Part shown: one piece after another, positions 1 to 49,619 of the stretch
Position numbering within the stretch: the stretch's first letter is position 1
Layout: every line of letters starts with the position of its first letter
From: Amorphochlora amoebiformis
Taxonomy: Eukaryota > Cercozoa > Chlorarachniophyceae
Direction of reading: 5' to 3'
Assembly: GCA_054601695.1 (NCBI GenBank)
Contig: BAAHQB010000023.1
Span: forward strand, 558,001-622,000
Length of the DNA stretch: 64,000 nucleotides
The notes under the pieces: model-generated
The model's database searches: none
Told to the model about the DNA's origin: nothing
Seen by the model: the letters and a program-made list of their open reading frames with translations, nothing else
Translations under genes and position numbers: made by a program

Positions 1-720
1 AAAAGAGAAAAAGAGAGAGAGAAAGAGGAGAGAGAGAGAAGAAAGAGAGGAAAAGATAGAGAAAAGGGAGAGAAGAGAGAGAGAGAAAGAGAAGAGAGAG
101 AGAGAGAGAAAAAGAGAAGAGAGAGAGAGAGAGAAAAAGAGAAGAGAGAGAGAGAGAAAAAGAGAAGAGAGAGAGAGAGAGTTAGGAAAAGATAGAGAAG
201 AGAGAAACGAGAGAGAAAGAGAGAGAGAAAGAGGAGAGAGAGAGAGAAAGAGGAGAGAGAGAGAGAGAAAGAGAGGACAAGATTGAGAAAAGAGAGTGAC
301 GAGAGAGAAAGAGAGAGAGAAAGAGGAGAGTGAGAGAGAGAGAGATAAAAGAGAGGACAAGATTGAGAAAAGAGAGTAACAAGAGAGAAAGAGAGAAAGA
401 GGAGAGTGAGAGAGAGAGAGAAAAGAGAGGAAAAGATAGACAAAAGAGAGAGAAACGAGAGAGAGAGAGAGAGAAAGAGGAGAGAGAGAAAGAAGAGAGA
501 GAGAGAGAGAAAGAGAGGAAAAGATAGAGAAAAGGGAGAGGAAGGAGAGAGAGAGAGAGAGAGAGGAAGGAGAGAGAGAGAGAGAGAGAAAGAGGAGAGA
601 GAGAGAAAAAAAAAAAAGAGAGGAAAAGATAGAGAAAAGAGAGAGAGAAACGAGAGAGAAAGCGAGAGAGAGAGAGAGAAAGAGGACAGAGAAGAGAGAG
701 AGAAAGAGAGAGAGAAAGAG

Positions 721-754
<34 letters not shown>

Positions 755-960
755 GGAGAGAGAGAGAGAAAGAGGAGAGAGAGAGAAAGAGGAGAGAGAG
801 AGAAAGAGAGAAAGAGAGAGAGAAAGAGGAGAGAGAGAGAGAGATAGAGAGAAAAAAACGAGACGAAAAAAGATAGAGAAAAAGAGAGAGAGAAAAGAGA
901 GAGAAAGAAAGAGAAAGAGAGAGAGAGAAAAGAGAGAGAGAATGAGGGTAGAGAGACGAG
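1..960. repeat. Purine (GA-rich) tract
   Basis: The plus strand is almost pure A/G for about 960 bases, built from GAGA runs with recurring AAAGAGAGGAAAAGATAGAG-like units about 100 bp apart. Open frames of Arg/Glu/Lys here, and Ser/Leu/Phe on the other strand, are consequences of the dinucleotide repeat and not genes. Such a tract can adopt triplex DNA. No gene seen. Confidence 0.95.
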
Positions 961-992
961 AGAGAACATACATAATTGTTCTCCTGACAAAG

Positions 993-1052
993 ATGTATTT
1001 TCCTCAAGGCCTTTTTACGGGCGGGGTTGGGTGTCTCAGTCCACTGCGGCAT
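993..1052 (+). CDS. Candidate exon, unidentified (possible first exon)
   Basis: A unique island after the GA tract opens with ATG at 993 and reads 20 codons, MYFPQGLFTGGVGCLSPLRH, to a consensus donor CAT|GTGAGT at 1053. Composition is protein-like and quite unlike the flanking repeats. It could be the first exon of the 7TM-RGS gene that follows, but it ends in phase 0 while the next recognised exon (2054) needs two carried bases, so at least one exon is missing or it belongs to another gene. No family recognised. Confidence 0.4.
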
Positions 1053-1060
1053 GTGAGTCG

Positions 1061-31758
<30,698 letters not shown>

Positions 31759-31863
31759 CAACTCTGATACGCTATGTAATATAATATACATATATATATA
31801 TATATATATTATAATAATAATATTAATAATAATCTATATACATATATTTATATATAGATCTAG

Positions 31864-31894
<31 letters not shown>

Positions 31895-32130
31895 TACTAA
31901 GTGTATTCCATGCGTCAGTTCGTATACTCAATTTCACAAACTGACATATTTTCCTCCAACATGACATTATTCATTCAATAATTCGCCACAACGCTGCAAT
32001 TTCTCGCACTAACCCATTATCATCCTCCATGCGGGACACCATTACCGCCCAAGACTGCTATAGCCTAGCTATATCTAGCTATATATATATATATATATAA
32101 CTTCCGCCGATACGCGCATGAACTGCTTAC
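31759..32130. other. Intergenic, partly unique
   Basis: (AT)n at 31785-31890, then unique sequence with no exon recognised. Confidence 0.5.
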
Positions 32131-32259
32131 GTTGTAAAAAGTTGTAACTCCTTGGAAGCGTTGTAGGATTCGTTCAATGGTTCTGAAAGAGATATTACAA
32201 AGGCTTAAGCTTCTAGGTCGCGCTAATAGCGTACGGATAAAGTTGAGTTTTATCAACAT
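32131..32259 (-). CDS. Candidate first exon of an unidentified minus-strand gene
   Basis: ATG at 32259 opens 43 codons (MLIKLNFIRTLLARPRSLSL, later TIERILQRFQGVTTFYN) to a consensus donor AAC|GTAAGC. The basic, Ser/Arg/Leu-rich start resembles a mitochondrial presequence. Alternatively the exon begins at the acceptor TCTCTTTCAG at 32183. Further exons would lie antisense to the end of the 7TM-RGS gene, which lowers confidence. Confidence 0.35.
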
Positions 32260-32839
32260 CGTATTTCCACGAGTATGTTCTAGATGTTAGATCATTACGC
32301 ATTAGTATTGTAACAGATTACTACTGCTTGATTACTAGGGTTACAAACAGTTACAGCGGTGGTCACTGAAGGTTTGTGACGTGTGACCGTTTTAATCTGG
32401 TATTTTTAACTAAAAAATCATGATCAAGATGTGAGATTTAGATGATTTCTATAGGATTTGATGATTTAATGTTCAATGCAATGATAGGTCATGTGACAAA
32501 ATCTAGAAAATTTACAAAATTAAATTACATATATACATACATATATATACACATATACTAGATATACCTAGATATACATGATTTTCTGAGTGACAATAAA
32601 AAGTTAATACTCCACTAGATAGAGTATAGATATGTTTATATCAGATATGTATACATATATATACATATATACATATACTAGATACATATGTAGAAACATA
32701 GGTTACAGGTGTTGTACCTATTGTATTATTATCAATTTTGTCTAGAGATAAGATAAAAAGCTTTATCAATTCAAGTTTAATTCTTACAATTATAAGTACT
32801 TGTAATAGCATTGGTGGATATAGTAGATCTAGTATAGAT
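32260..32839. other. Unique intergenic sequence
   Basis: AT-rich non-repetitive DNA beyond the stop of the ankyrin gene. No exon or RNA gene recognised. Confidence 0.5.
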
Positions 32840-39090
<6,251 letters not shown>

Positions 39091-39425
39091 TCCCGCCTTA
39101 CCCCGCCGCAGTCCCCGATGGTAGCGCCCATACGGCAGTCAGACGTTGCCAGCTCTGGTCTCTGGACCGGCGTGATTGTCCATCACGTCACGCTTAAGCT
39201 TGAGCTGGATTCCGGGCGAATCCGTGCCTGGGTTCCGAAGAATTTCGGTAGAAATTCTCGAAAAACCATCGGAACACAAAGATATTAAAAGATCAATATT
39301 CACATATCTTAACCTTCCTTAGGGTTGAGCCGGAACCCACACCTTCAAAAAATCACCCGACGGTCACGACCACCTCAACCGGCGGTCAAAACTCAAACTG
39401 CCTTTTGGCCAGCCACACAGCACCC
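39091..39425. promoter_or_regulatory. Putative bidirectional promoter between ankyrin gene and OYE gene
   Basis: About 335 bp of GC-balanced unique sequence separates the proposed start codons of the divergent genes. It contains no repeats, in contrast with everything around it. No TATA box or known factor site can be named with confidence. Confidence 0.4.
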
Positions 39426-40178
39426 ATGTCTGAGAGCAAACTACAACTCCTGACGCCATTTAAAATGGGCGACCTGACTCTCCAGAACCGGGTCGTTCTC
39501 GCGCCGCTCACACGCGCGCGCTGTGGCCCGAACAAGGACCCGTTCCACATCGAAAATTCCCTGCCCAACGAACTTCACCAACTCTATTACGAGCAGAGAG
39601 CTACTGGGGGCCTCATCATCACAGAGGCAACTGCAATCTCTGTCGAAGGCTCAGGTTGGCAATATGCTCCGTTCATCACGACCAAGAGTCACGTCGATGC
39701 TTGGAAGAAGGTGGTCGATCGCGTGCACAAGAAGGGCGGCAAAATTTTTCTTCAGCTCTGGCATATGGGCCGCCAATCACACTCCTCGTTCCACCCAGAC
39801 ACTAAGGATATTGTGTCCGCGTCGGATATAGCAATCGGCCCGTCTGCCAAGGCCAAGACTATAGCTGGCGAGTACGCACCTTTCGAGAAGCCTCGTGCTC
39901 TGACTGTCGAGCAGATTAAGCAGACCGTGCTTGATTATGAGAACGCTTCTAAGAATGCCAAGGCTGCCGGATTCGACGGGGTGGAGATCCACGGTGCCAA
40001 CGGATACCTCATTGACCAGTTTTTGCAGAGCTCTTCCAATGTAAGTGCCTAAGGAATATTTATTATTATTATATATACTACAAACTATATATATATATAT
40101 ATATTTATATATGTATGTATATATGTATATATATATGTGTGTGTGTGCGTATCTATGTACTGCACGTATATGTGTGTA

Positions 40179-40227
<49 letters not shown>

Positions 40228-40907
40228 CATATAGATTTATATATATGTACATATATATATAATATATATTTATATGTATATATGAATCTGTCGCCAGTTC
40301 TCGCGAACATCGACTCTGAATGATCCGTAAGTCTGACTCTGAACGTCCCATAACTACACAGGTTCGCACGGATAACTATGGCGGCAGCTTCACTAACCGG
40401 ATGCGTTTCCTAGTCGAAGTTACTGAGGCGTGCATGAAGGTCTTCCCTGCGAATCGTATCGGCATTCGGCTTTCCCCCAACGGAAATTACGGCGGAATGG
40501 GAGCCAAAGACAACAACGAACTCTTCCCCTTCGTAGCCTCCAAGCTCGAAAAGTATGGCCTCGCCTACCTGCACATTATGGACGGGCTGGGTTTCGGCTA
40601 CCACAACAAGTGCCCCATAGTCACGGTCGCCGATATTCGCAGGGTCTTCTCAGGGCCCATCATCGCCAACGTTGGGCTTACCCGTGACATCGCCGAGGGA
40701 ATGCTCCGTAGCGGGGCCACAGACCTAGCTTGCTTCGGCCGTCTCTACATGTCGAATCCAGACTTACCCGAGCGCTTCGCCAACAACTGGCCTCTGGCGG
40801 CTGAACCTCCCTACGAGTACTGGTGGAAGACCCCTGGCGCCAAGGGATATACTGATTACCCATTCTACAAGGCGGAGGCCAAGGAAACTAAGGAAGAGAA
40901 AAAGTAG
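39426..40907 (+). CDS. Old Yellow Enzyme family NADPH:flavin oxidoreductase (alkene reductase)
   Basis: FMN enzyme that reduces activated C=C bonds, probably cytosolic. Exons 39426-40040 and 40362-40907 give 386 residues, normal for the family (about 360-400). Start chosen at the ATG reading [15 protein letters not shown], since the frame upstream has no other ATG. Visible motifs: APLTR with Thr29 (FMN contact), [12 protein letters not shown], the [14 protein letters not shown] strand, [15 protein letters not shown] with His189, Asn192 and Tyr194 (substrate and proton-donor residues, OYE1 His191/Asn194/Tyr196), RTDNYGGS, and [15 protein letters not shown] from about residue 330 (FMN phosphate site). 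The intron interrupts between QSSSN and VRTD. The tail ends in Lys/Glu repeats. Codon third positions are C/G rich, unlike the other genes here. Confidence 0.96.
40041..40361 (+). other. OYE intron
   Basis: 321 nt, donor AAT|GTAAGT, acceptor AACTACACAG. Largely (AT)n with short GT runs; the last 80 nt are unique. Confidence 0.9.
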
Positions 40908-41042
40908 ATCCAACAAAATTTAGTTCCACTGTCACTGTCCTCGCGAGTCGAGCAAGCTTACCGTTAGCCATTGATCACAGCTAGCCCTCTATTGCAACAC
41001 TGCCAGATTGTGCACGATGTGCGTGTACATATATATAACATA

Positions 41043-41075
<33 letters not shown>

Positions 41076-41181
41076 GTGTGTGTGTGTGTGTATGTATATA
41101 CATATATACCTCTATATATATATATCATGATATGTATGTATATATACATATATATATGTTGTACAATATATCTAGATATCT

Positions 41182-41217
<36 letters not shown>

Positions 41218-41464
41218 CAAAATACAGCATTTACACATTGTATATATATTAATGATTATTGCCCGTGCCAGCTCGTGACAGTGTGTACACACATACATCA
41301 TGATCATCGGATATGACCGTTGAACAAGCGTACTCCGTATGTGTAACAAGTTACACTAGTTATTTCATAGGATGTCTTAGTATATTTAGTGTATACACCA
41401 GCTAGGCCAGTATAAACACTAGTATGTAAATGTATAAATATATATATATATATATATATCTAGA

Positions 41465-41502
<38 letters not shown>

Positions 41503-41781
41503 GTACACATACATATAGAATATATGTGTATACATATATACATGTATATATATATATACATATATATATGTATATGTATACATACATATACATATACATA
41601 TATGTATACATATACATACATAACTATACACACATACATACATATTTATACATACACATATGTATATAAATATATAAATATATATTACACATATTCATAA
41701 ACATATATATATATATTATACATATTTATTCTACATAAACATACAAAACATAAATATTACACCGTTCACACACATATATGT

Positions 41782-41836
<55 letters not shown>

Positions 41837-41937
41837 ATACATACACATACAAACAAAACATATTACACCCTACACATTTCGATTATTAACATCATATTCC
41901 ATGCTAAACAAAACAACGTTTCCGAAACGCACATAAA
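40908..41937. repeat. OYE 3-prime flank then (AT)n
   Basis: About 120 bp of unique sequence after the stop, no clear AATAAA signal, then (AT)n with unique patches at 41218-41405 and 41840-41935. No gene seen. Confidence 0.65.
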
Positions 41938-42195
41938 CTGTAACGCCTATGCTCGCGTGTAACTCCTATGCATACGTGTAACGCCTATGCACGTGTAACT
42001 CCTATGCATATGTGTAACGCCTATGCACACGTGTAACGCCTATGCACACGTGTAACGTCTATGCACACGTGTAACGCCTGTGCACACGTGTAACGCCTAT
42101 GCATGTATGTAACGCCTATGCACGTGTTACGCCTGTGCATGCGTAATGCCTATGCATTCTTAACGTCTATGCATGCATGTAACGTCTATGCATGC
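41938..42195. repeat. 18-20 bp minisatellite
   Basis: About 13 copies of GTGTAACGCCTATGCACAC with point changes and small length variants. Confidence 0.95.
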
Positions 42196-42342
42196 TCTTA
42201 TTATTAGCGACCTAATAAGGGATGTATATATATGTAAATTCGCTTATAAGTATGCTTCTCCAAAGAGTTGTGGGTCAGGGGTGTATATCTTGTCTGTTAG
42301 AGGGTCTCGCATTCGAATAGGTGACGATTCACTGATATATAG

Positions 42343-42424
<82 letters not shown>

Positions 42425-42513
42425 ATATGTAATACTAAGGGGTCTGGCATGTCAACAATGTAGACAACAAATCACAATTCTACTAAATAAGAGCCTATAC
42501 CGACATATATGTA

Positions 42514-42544
<31 letters not shown>

Positions 42545-42845
42545 GTAATATGCATATATTCTTTAACGTATATGTGTGGTTATTCATACATATGTATATA
42601 TATATATATATATATATATTTATTTATACATATATATGTATATATGTATATATATATATATGTATGCATATATATATATATATTATATATATATGTATAT
42701 ATAATATGTATATATATATATATATATTCTACAGAGCACAAACAAGAAACAACACTTGTGCTAACAATAGACTACAACTACAACAACATATGTATACATA
42801 TACATGTATATACATATACACATACATAATATATATATTATATAT

Positions 42846-42881
<36 letters not shown>

Positions 42882-42980
42882 TCCTACATACATACATGTA
42901 TATCTCGACATCATTATATGTATGTATATATACACTTTCATGTATATATAAAAATGCAAGCATGTATATATATTTATGTA

Positions 42981-43039
<59 letters not shown>

Positions 43040-43053
43040 GTATATATTTTTAC

Positions 43054-43093
<40 letters not shown>

Positions 43094-43129
43094 ATATATA
43101 CATACATATGTATATATATATACATACAT

Positions 43130-43177
<48 letters not shown>

Positions 43178-43178
43178 C
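42196..43178. repeat. (AT)n rich sequence
   Basis: Unique patches at 42200-42335 and 42735-42790 show no convincing exon. Otherwise (AT)n, with TATATTCGTATATATTTTTA at 43035. Confidence 0.7.
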
Positions 43179-43278
43179 CTATTGAGATCTAGATCCAAAT
43201 CATTCGCTAGCATATCGGGTGTCAACTCTGAATTACAGTATATATATATATTTATATAATATATATATATATATATAC

Positions 43279-43316
<38 letters not shown>

Positions 43317-43442
43317 GTGTATATATATACATATAATCATTCACTAGCATATCAGCCGTTAACACAGAGCGAGAAGAGAAAGAAAGAGAGATTTGATAAC
43401 CCCTAACGATGTCTTGTCCCTTACGATAATCAGGGTTCAAAG
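43179..43442 (-). CDS. Exon of an unidentified minus-strand gene, split by an (AT)n insertion
   Basis: On the minus strand 43442 down to 43337 reads [20 protein letters not shown] then [16 protein letters not shown] and runs into (AT)n without a donor. 43227-43179 has an acceptor (TGTAATTCAG), reads [15 protein letters not shown] and has a donor AATAG|GTTATA. The two share LT-x-DML-x-ND, so they look like the left and right parts of one duplicated exon. The spacing of I-x-x-GY-x-x-S to LTAD recalls the linker before the PAZ domain in Argonaute proteins, but this is weak and I do not name the gene. Confidence 0.4.
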
Positions 43443-43499
43443 CCCTATCTGGTATCCTCTCAGGCTCTACCCCACGTATCGATAGACGAAGGCCTATAT

Positions 43500-44532
43500 T
43501 AGGGTTAGCTTCACATTAGGGTTAGGGTTACGGTTAGGGTTAGGGTGGTTAGGGTTAGCTCCAGATTATTGCTAGGGTTAGGGTTAGCTTTAGATTAGGG
43601 TTAGGGTTAGGGGTAGCTTTCGATTAGAGTTAGGGTTAGGGTTAGCTTTAGATTAGGGTTAGGGTTAGGGTTAGGGTTGGATTAGGGTTAGGGTTAGGGT
43701 TAGGGTTAGATTAGGGTTTAGGTTAGCTTTAGATTAGATTTAGGGTTAGGGTTAGGTTAAACTTAAGGTTACGTTAAACTTAGGGTTAGGGTTAGGGTAG
43801 GGTAAGGCTGGGCCTAGGGTTAGGGTTTTAGGTTAGGGTTAGGGTTACGGTTAGGGTTAGGCTAGGGTTAGGGCTAGGGTTAGGGTTAGGGTTAGGGTTA
43901 GGGTTAGGGTTAGGTTGAGGTTAGGGTTAGGGCTAGGTTGGGTCTAGGGTTAGAATTGGATTAGAGTTAGGTTAGGGTTAGGGTTACGGTTAGGTTAGAG
44001 TTAGGGTCAGGCTAGGTTTAGGATAGGGTTACGGAGGGTTACACTGGGCTTAGGGTTAGGGTTAGGGTCAGGGTTAGGGTTAGGGTTTAGGGTCAGGGTT
44101 AGGGTTAGGGTAAGGGTTGGATTGTTAGGTTAGGGTTAGGGTTAGGTTAGGGTTAGGGCTTGAGTTAGGGTTAGGATTTGGGTTGTTGTTAGATTAGGGT
44201 TAGCTAAGGTTAGGGTTATGATTTAGTGTCTCTGTCAGGGTTAGGATTAGGGTTAGGATTAGGGTTAGGATTAGGGTTAGGGTGTTAAGGTGTTAGGGTT
44301 AGGGTTAGGGTTAGTATTTGAGTTGATAGGTTGGGGTTAGGGTTAGGATTAAAGGGTTATTAGGTTAGCGTCAAAATTAGGGTTAGGGTTAGGGTTAGGG
44401 TTAGGGTTAGGGTTAGGGTTAGGGTGAGTTGCAAGCACAGGGTTGGGATTTGTGTTAAGGTTGGTAAGGGTTAGGGTCAGGGTTAGGGTTAGGGTTGGGT
44501 TAGGTTAGGGTTAGGGTTAGGGTTAGGGTTAC
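43500..44532. repeat. TTAGGG-type block, 1.0 kb, degenerate
   Basis: Plus-strand TTAGGG with many variants and short unique inserts. At its right end it abuts the donor of the minus-strand exon 44563-44533. Confidence 0.95.
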
Positions 44533-44563
44533 CTTCGAGGTAGTTGACTATGGTTTGGATATG
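44533..44563 (-). CDS. Candidate minus-strand exon beside telomere-type array
   Basis: Acceptor CCCGGCCAG, 31 nt reading [10 protein letters not shown] plus one base, donor GAAG|GTAACC continuing straight into CCTAACCC. It may belong to the same gene as the exon at 43.2-43.4 kb. Confidence 0.4.
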
Positions 44564-44579
44564 CTGGCCGGGATATATA

Positions 44580-44685
44580 ATGTGAATTATGTGTATATAT
44601 TTTATATATAAATATTTATATTTAGATATATATGTATATATATATATATATGTATGTATGTATATATAAATGTATATATACATTA

Positions 44686-44725
<40 letters not shown>

Positions 44726-44746
44726 GCATATATATACATATGTATG

Positions 44747-44799
<53 letters not shown>

Positions 44800-45003
44800 C
44801 CTTCTATGCATATCTCTGAACTATTTATACCTATGTTATACACAGTATGCACCTTTAAAAGTTTCCAACTATATACACACATATTTTGGGTTTGCAAATA
44901 TATACGTATATATATATGTATATATATATATATGTATGAAATACATATAACATATATATGTATATATATATATATATGATTTACATATAATATATATATG
45001 TAC

Positions 45004-45050
<47 letters not shown>

Positions 45051-45083
45051 CATAAAAGGTGAGATATGTGTATCACGTGTAGA

Positions 45084-45130
<47 letters not shown>

Positions 45131-45207
45131 ATTGTTTTGATATATAAACCAAATATAACATATCTATATGTATATATATTATATATATATTATATATATA
45201 TATATTT

Positions 45208-45257
<50 letters not shown>

Positions 45258-45272
45258 ACATAGATATATACA

Positions 45273-45315
<43 letters not shown>

Positions 45316-45475
45316 AACTGCACATATTTCACATATGCATATGCTTCTTATATTTTTCACATACATGTTATACGTATATGTATATGCATATCACTATTAC
45401 TACGCACATATCTTAGCGGCGTTGTATAATTGTTCTATACATATCATACTTATATACCTCGCATAAAGGGAAACC
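44580..45475. repeat. (AT)n rich sequence
   Basis: Unique patches near 44805-44900 and 45320-45470 with no exon recognised. Confidence 0.7.
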
Positions 45476-45478
45476 ATA

Positions 45479-46035
45479 TGCTATATACATGTTATATGGA
45501 CGTTATCGTATGCTATATACATGTTATATGGACGTTATCGAATGCTATATACATGTTATATGGACATTACCGTATGCTATATACATGTTATATGAACATT
45601 ATAGTATGTTATATACATGTTATATGGACGCTATCGTATGTTATATACATGTTATATGGACGCTATCGTATGTTATATACATGTTATATGGACGCTATCG
45701 TATGCTATATACATGTTATATGGACGTTATCGTATGTTATATACATGTTATATGGACGCTATCGTATGCTATATACATGTTATATGAACGTTATCGAATG
45801 CTATATACATGTTATATGGACGTTATCGTATGCTATATACATGTTATATGGACGTTATCGTATGCTATATACATGCTATATGGACGTTATCGTATGCTAT
45901 ATACATGTTATATGAACATTATAGTATGTTATATACATGTTATATGGACGTTATCGTATGCTATATACATGCTATATGGACGTTATCGTATGTTATATAC
46001 AAGTTATATGGACGTTATCATATGCTATATAAGTA
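45479..46035. repeat. 32-bp minisatellite, about 17 copies
   Basis: Unit CTATATACATGTTATATGGA plus CGTTATCGTATG. Since 32 is not a multiple of 3 and no frame of the unit has a stop, long cysteine/tyrosine open frames cross it in more than one frame; these are artefacts. It is followed to 46225 by looser 22-bp TTATATACATATTATACATA units. Confidence 0.97.
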
Positions 46036-46289
46036 TTATATTTACATATTGTACATTTGTTATATACATATTATGAAAATGATATGTACATATTATACAT
46101 GTGTTATGTGCGTATTATACGTACGTTATATACATATTATACATTTGTTGTACGCATATTATACATGTGTTATATACATATTATACATATGTTATATACA
46201 TATTATACATATGTTATATATATATATTATACACGTATTATACACACGGTATTCATATCTCACCCTTTCTCGCTCTTCAAGCGTCTCAT

Positions 46290-46332
46290 CCTAATATATA
46301 TATATATATATATGTATATACATATATATATA

Positions 46333-46385
<53 letters not shown>

Positions 46386-46435
46386 GTATATATAGATATA
46401 TACAAATAAACACTCGTATCAACTTCTTCTGCTTA
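46290..46435. repeat. (AT)n
   Basis: No other content. Confidence 0.9.
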
Positions 46436-46439
46436 CCCG

Positions 46440-46925
46440 AAACCCTAACCCTAACCCTAACCCTAACCTAACCCTAACCCTAACCCTAACCCTAGCCCTA
46501 ACCCTAACCCTAACCCTAACCCTAACCCTAATCATAATCCTAACTTTGCCTCTTAACTCACCGCTATACATCACACTGACCCTAACCCTAACCCTCACCC
46601 TAGCCCTAACCCTAACCCTAACCCTAACCTTAACCCTAACCCTAACTCTCTAACCTAAAACTAACCCAAAACCCTAGCACTGACCCTAACCCTAACAATG
46701 ACACTAACCCTAAACGTAACCTAAACATAACCCTAACCCCTATCTCTACCCCTAATCCACACCCTAACTCATAACCCAAACCCTAACCCTAGCTCTTGCA
46801 GTAACCCTAAACCCTAACCCTAACCTTAACCCTAATCTAACCAACCCTAACCCTAACCCTAACCCTAACCCTAACCCTAACCCTAACCCTAACCCTAACC
46901 CTAACCCTAACCCTAACCCTAACGG
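46440..46925. repeat. CCCTAA-type block
   Basis: Clean at both ends, degenerate in the middle (46530-46850). Confidence 0.97.
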
Positions 46926-47047
46926 TGGGAGTAGTACATTGTCGATATCTGAGTGAAATGTGAGGGGTGGCCTATCGATAGGGTCGACTATTCTTACGAG
47001 CCTTATATCTGATCAATATATGTATTGGTTATTATTTGTGTATATAT

Positions 47048-47121
<74 letters not shown>

Positions 47122-47592
47122 AATGTATATATATGAAAATATGTAGACGAGTGTGTGAATGACAAGGGAGGTATACTTATATATAAGGTATACCTATATA
47201 TATATATTCAATCACATTATTTTAATATCCTTACAATCTATCAGACCCAAAAACCCAACACATCTACATACATACTTCAGAGAAAACGATTTTTTTTTTC
47301 TCTTTTTTTCCCTTTTTTTTTTTTCCCTCTCTTTTTTTTTTTTTTCTCTTTTTCTTTTTTTTTTTTTCTTTTTTCTTTTTTTTTTTTTCTCTTTTTTTTT
47401 TTTCCTCTCTCTCTAGGTCAAGTGTTTTTTCAGGCACCGAAATCCAATTTTTTTTCTTTCTCTTTCTCTTTTTTTTTTTCTTTTTTCTTTTCTCTTTTTT
47501 TTTTTTTTTTTTTTTCCCCTTTTTCTTTTCTTTTTTTTCTCTTTTTTTTTTTTTTCTCTGTCTCTCTCTCTAGTTCCAAAGTGTTTTTTCAG
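46926..47592. repeat. (AT)n and T/C tracts with a duplicated acceptor
   Basis: Polypyrimidine T(n)CTCTTT tracts at 47290-47415 and 47448-47570. Each is followed by CTCTCTCTAG, then GTGTTTTTTCAG and CCGAAATCCAA (47420-47450 and 47572-47606), so an acceptor and exon start are duplicated at a 160-bp distance. Confidence 0.85.
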
Positions 47593-47626
47593 CCACCGAA
47601 ATCCAAGACGTCGACGTCGGCCAGGG
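47593..47626 (+). CDS. Candidate exon, unidentified
   Basis: Strong acceptor GTGTTTTTTCAG and donor AGGG|GTGAGT, 34 nt. All three frames are open (TEIQDVDVGQ, PPKSKTSTSAR, HRNPRRRRRP). No neighbours are clear enough to choose. Confidence 0.35.
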
Positions 47627-47860
47627 GTGAGTTAAAATCAACAGTTGCGAAATTGTGTTCCACTGATACAACTTTTCCTGTATTTTTTTGAATTCAAATC
47701 AGATGAATACAGAAAAAAATGAGATTTTTTTTATTATATGCGTCTATTTATATATGCGTGTGGGTATGGGGGTGTGTGTATACGTGAGTACACGTGTATG
47801 TATATATATATATATATCTACATCAACATATATAAATATACTATATATATATGCAGTATC

Positions 47861-47920
<60 letters not shown>

Positions 47921-47927
47921 GTATACA

Positions 47928-47977
<50 letters not shown>

Positions 47978-47979
47978 GC

Positions 47980-48018
<39 letters not shown>

Positions 48019-48067
48019 CATATAACACACACATGCATATATATACATATACACGCATATTCACCTC

Positions 48068-48106
<39 letters not shown>

Positions 48107-48223
48107 ATATGTATACAAACATACATACATATATAAATATATATACACACACATATATCATGCGGGTAAGCATCCAGAAACAAACAAACATATGCATGTA
48201 CACATATATACATATACATATAT

Positions 48224-48256
<33 letters not shown>

Positions 48257-48263
48257 ATATACA

Positions 48264-48334
<71 letters not shown>

Positions 48335-48455
48335 GTTCGCCCGTTGGTCTAAATATTCATATAAACATATCTAATGTATATAAACATATCAACCTATACA
48401 TATAAACATATCAACCTATACATACAAACATATCAAACTATACATATAAACATAT
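47627..48455. repeat. (AT)n rich with AACATATCAACCTATACATA repeats
   Basis: Short 20-bp repeats at 48360-48450. No gene seen. Confidence 0.75.
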
Positions 48456-48456
48456 C

Positions 48457-48545
48457 TAACCCTAACCCTAACCCTAACCCTAGACCTAACCTTAACCCTA
48501 ACCCTAACCCTAACCCTAACCCTAACCCTAACCCTAACCCTAACC
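48457..48545. repeat. CCCTAA array
   Basis: About 14 units, two imperfect. Confidence 0.95.
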
Positions 48546-48606
48546 TTTGGCCCCAGATTCTAACTCAATCCACAGTCCTTCTCTCACGCCTGTAGTTAGG
48601 TACTAC

Positions 48607-48656
<50 letters not shown>

Positions 48657-48658
48657 TA

Positions 48659-48720
<62 letters not shown>

Positions 48721-48782
48721 GTTATGTTTAAATGCGCAGAATATAAGAATACATTATGTGCATATATGTACATATATATATA

Positions 48783-48823
<41 letters not shown>

Positions 48824-48908
48824 ATATATATTACACATGTAATATGACATATGTATGATACATAATATGTACATATATATATATATATATATACATGTAT
48901 ATGTTTTC

Positions 48909-48948
<40 letters not shown>

Positions 48949-48981
48949 CATACAAACACAAACACACACATATATATACAT

Positions 48982-49040
<59 letters not shown>

Positions 49041-49143
49041 ATGTATTTATATTAATATTTTCTTTTAGTACAATTCAGATACATACATATGCATTTATTG
49101 AAATTAAGGCATACATTCTACACACATATATATACATATGAAT

Positions 49144-49186
<43 letters not shown>

Positions 49187-49306
49187 ATGTATTTATATTA
49201 ATATTTTCTTTTAGTACAATTCAGATACATACGTATGCATTTATTGAAATTAAGGCATACATTCTACATATGTACTTGTACACATTTGCATGCATACACA
49301 TCATAT

Positions 49307-49378
<72 letters not shown>

Positions 49379-49440
49379 TTATTGAAATTTAAGAATACAT
49401 GCCACAGACATACTCATAAATACATGTAAATATGCATATC

Positions 49441-49480
<40 letters not shown>

Positions 49481-49485
49481 CATAC

Positions 49486-49528
<43 letters not shown>

Positions 49529-49618
49529 TAATATATAGACACCCCCTATACGCTACCTTCAGGCATATCCTTCTCGTTAATATACATCACCTAAGAATTA
49601 ATTACTTCATTACTATTA
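48546..49618. repeat. (AT)n and a 110-bp duplication
   Basis: TATTAATATTTTCTTTTAGT through ATTGAAATTAAGGCATACATTCTACA occurs at 49050-49120 and 49195-49267, and its end (CTTATTGAAATTTAAGAATACAT) again at 49377. Confidence 0.85.
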
Positions 49619-49619
49619 G

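Noticed and set aside
45430-46076. Cys/Tyr/Met repeat protein
   Set aside because: A 32-bp minisatellite is open in more than one frame because the unit has no stop; period not in codon register.
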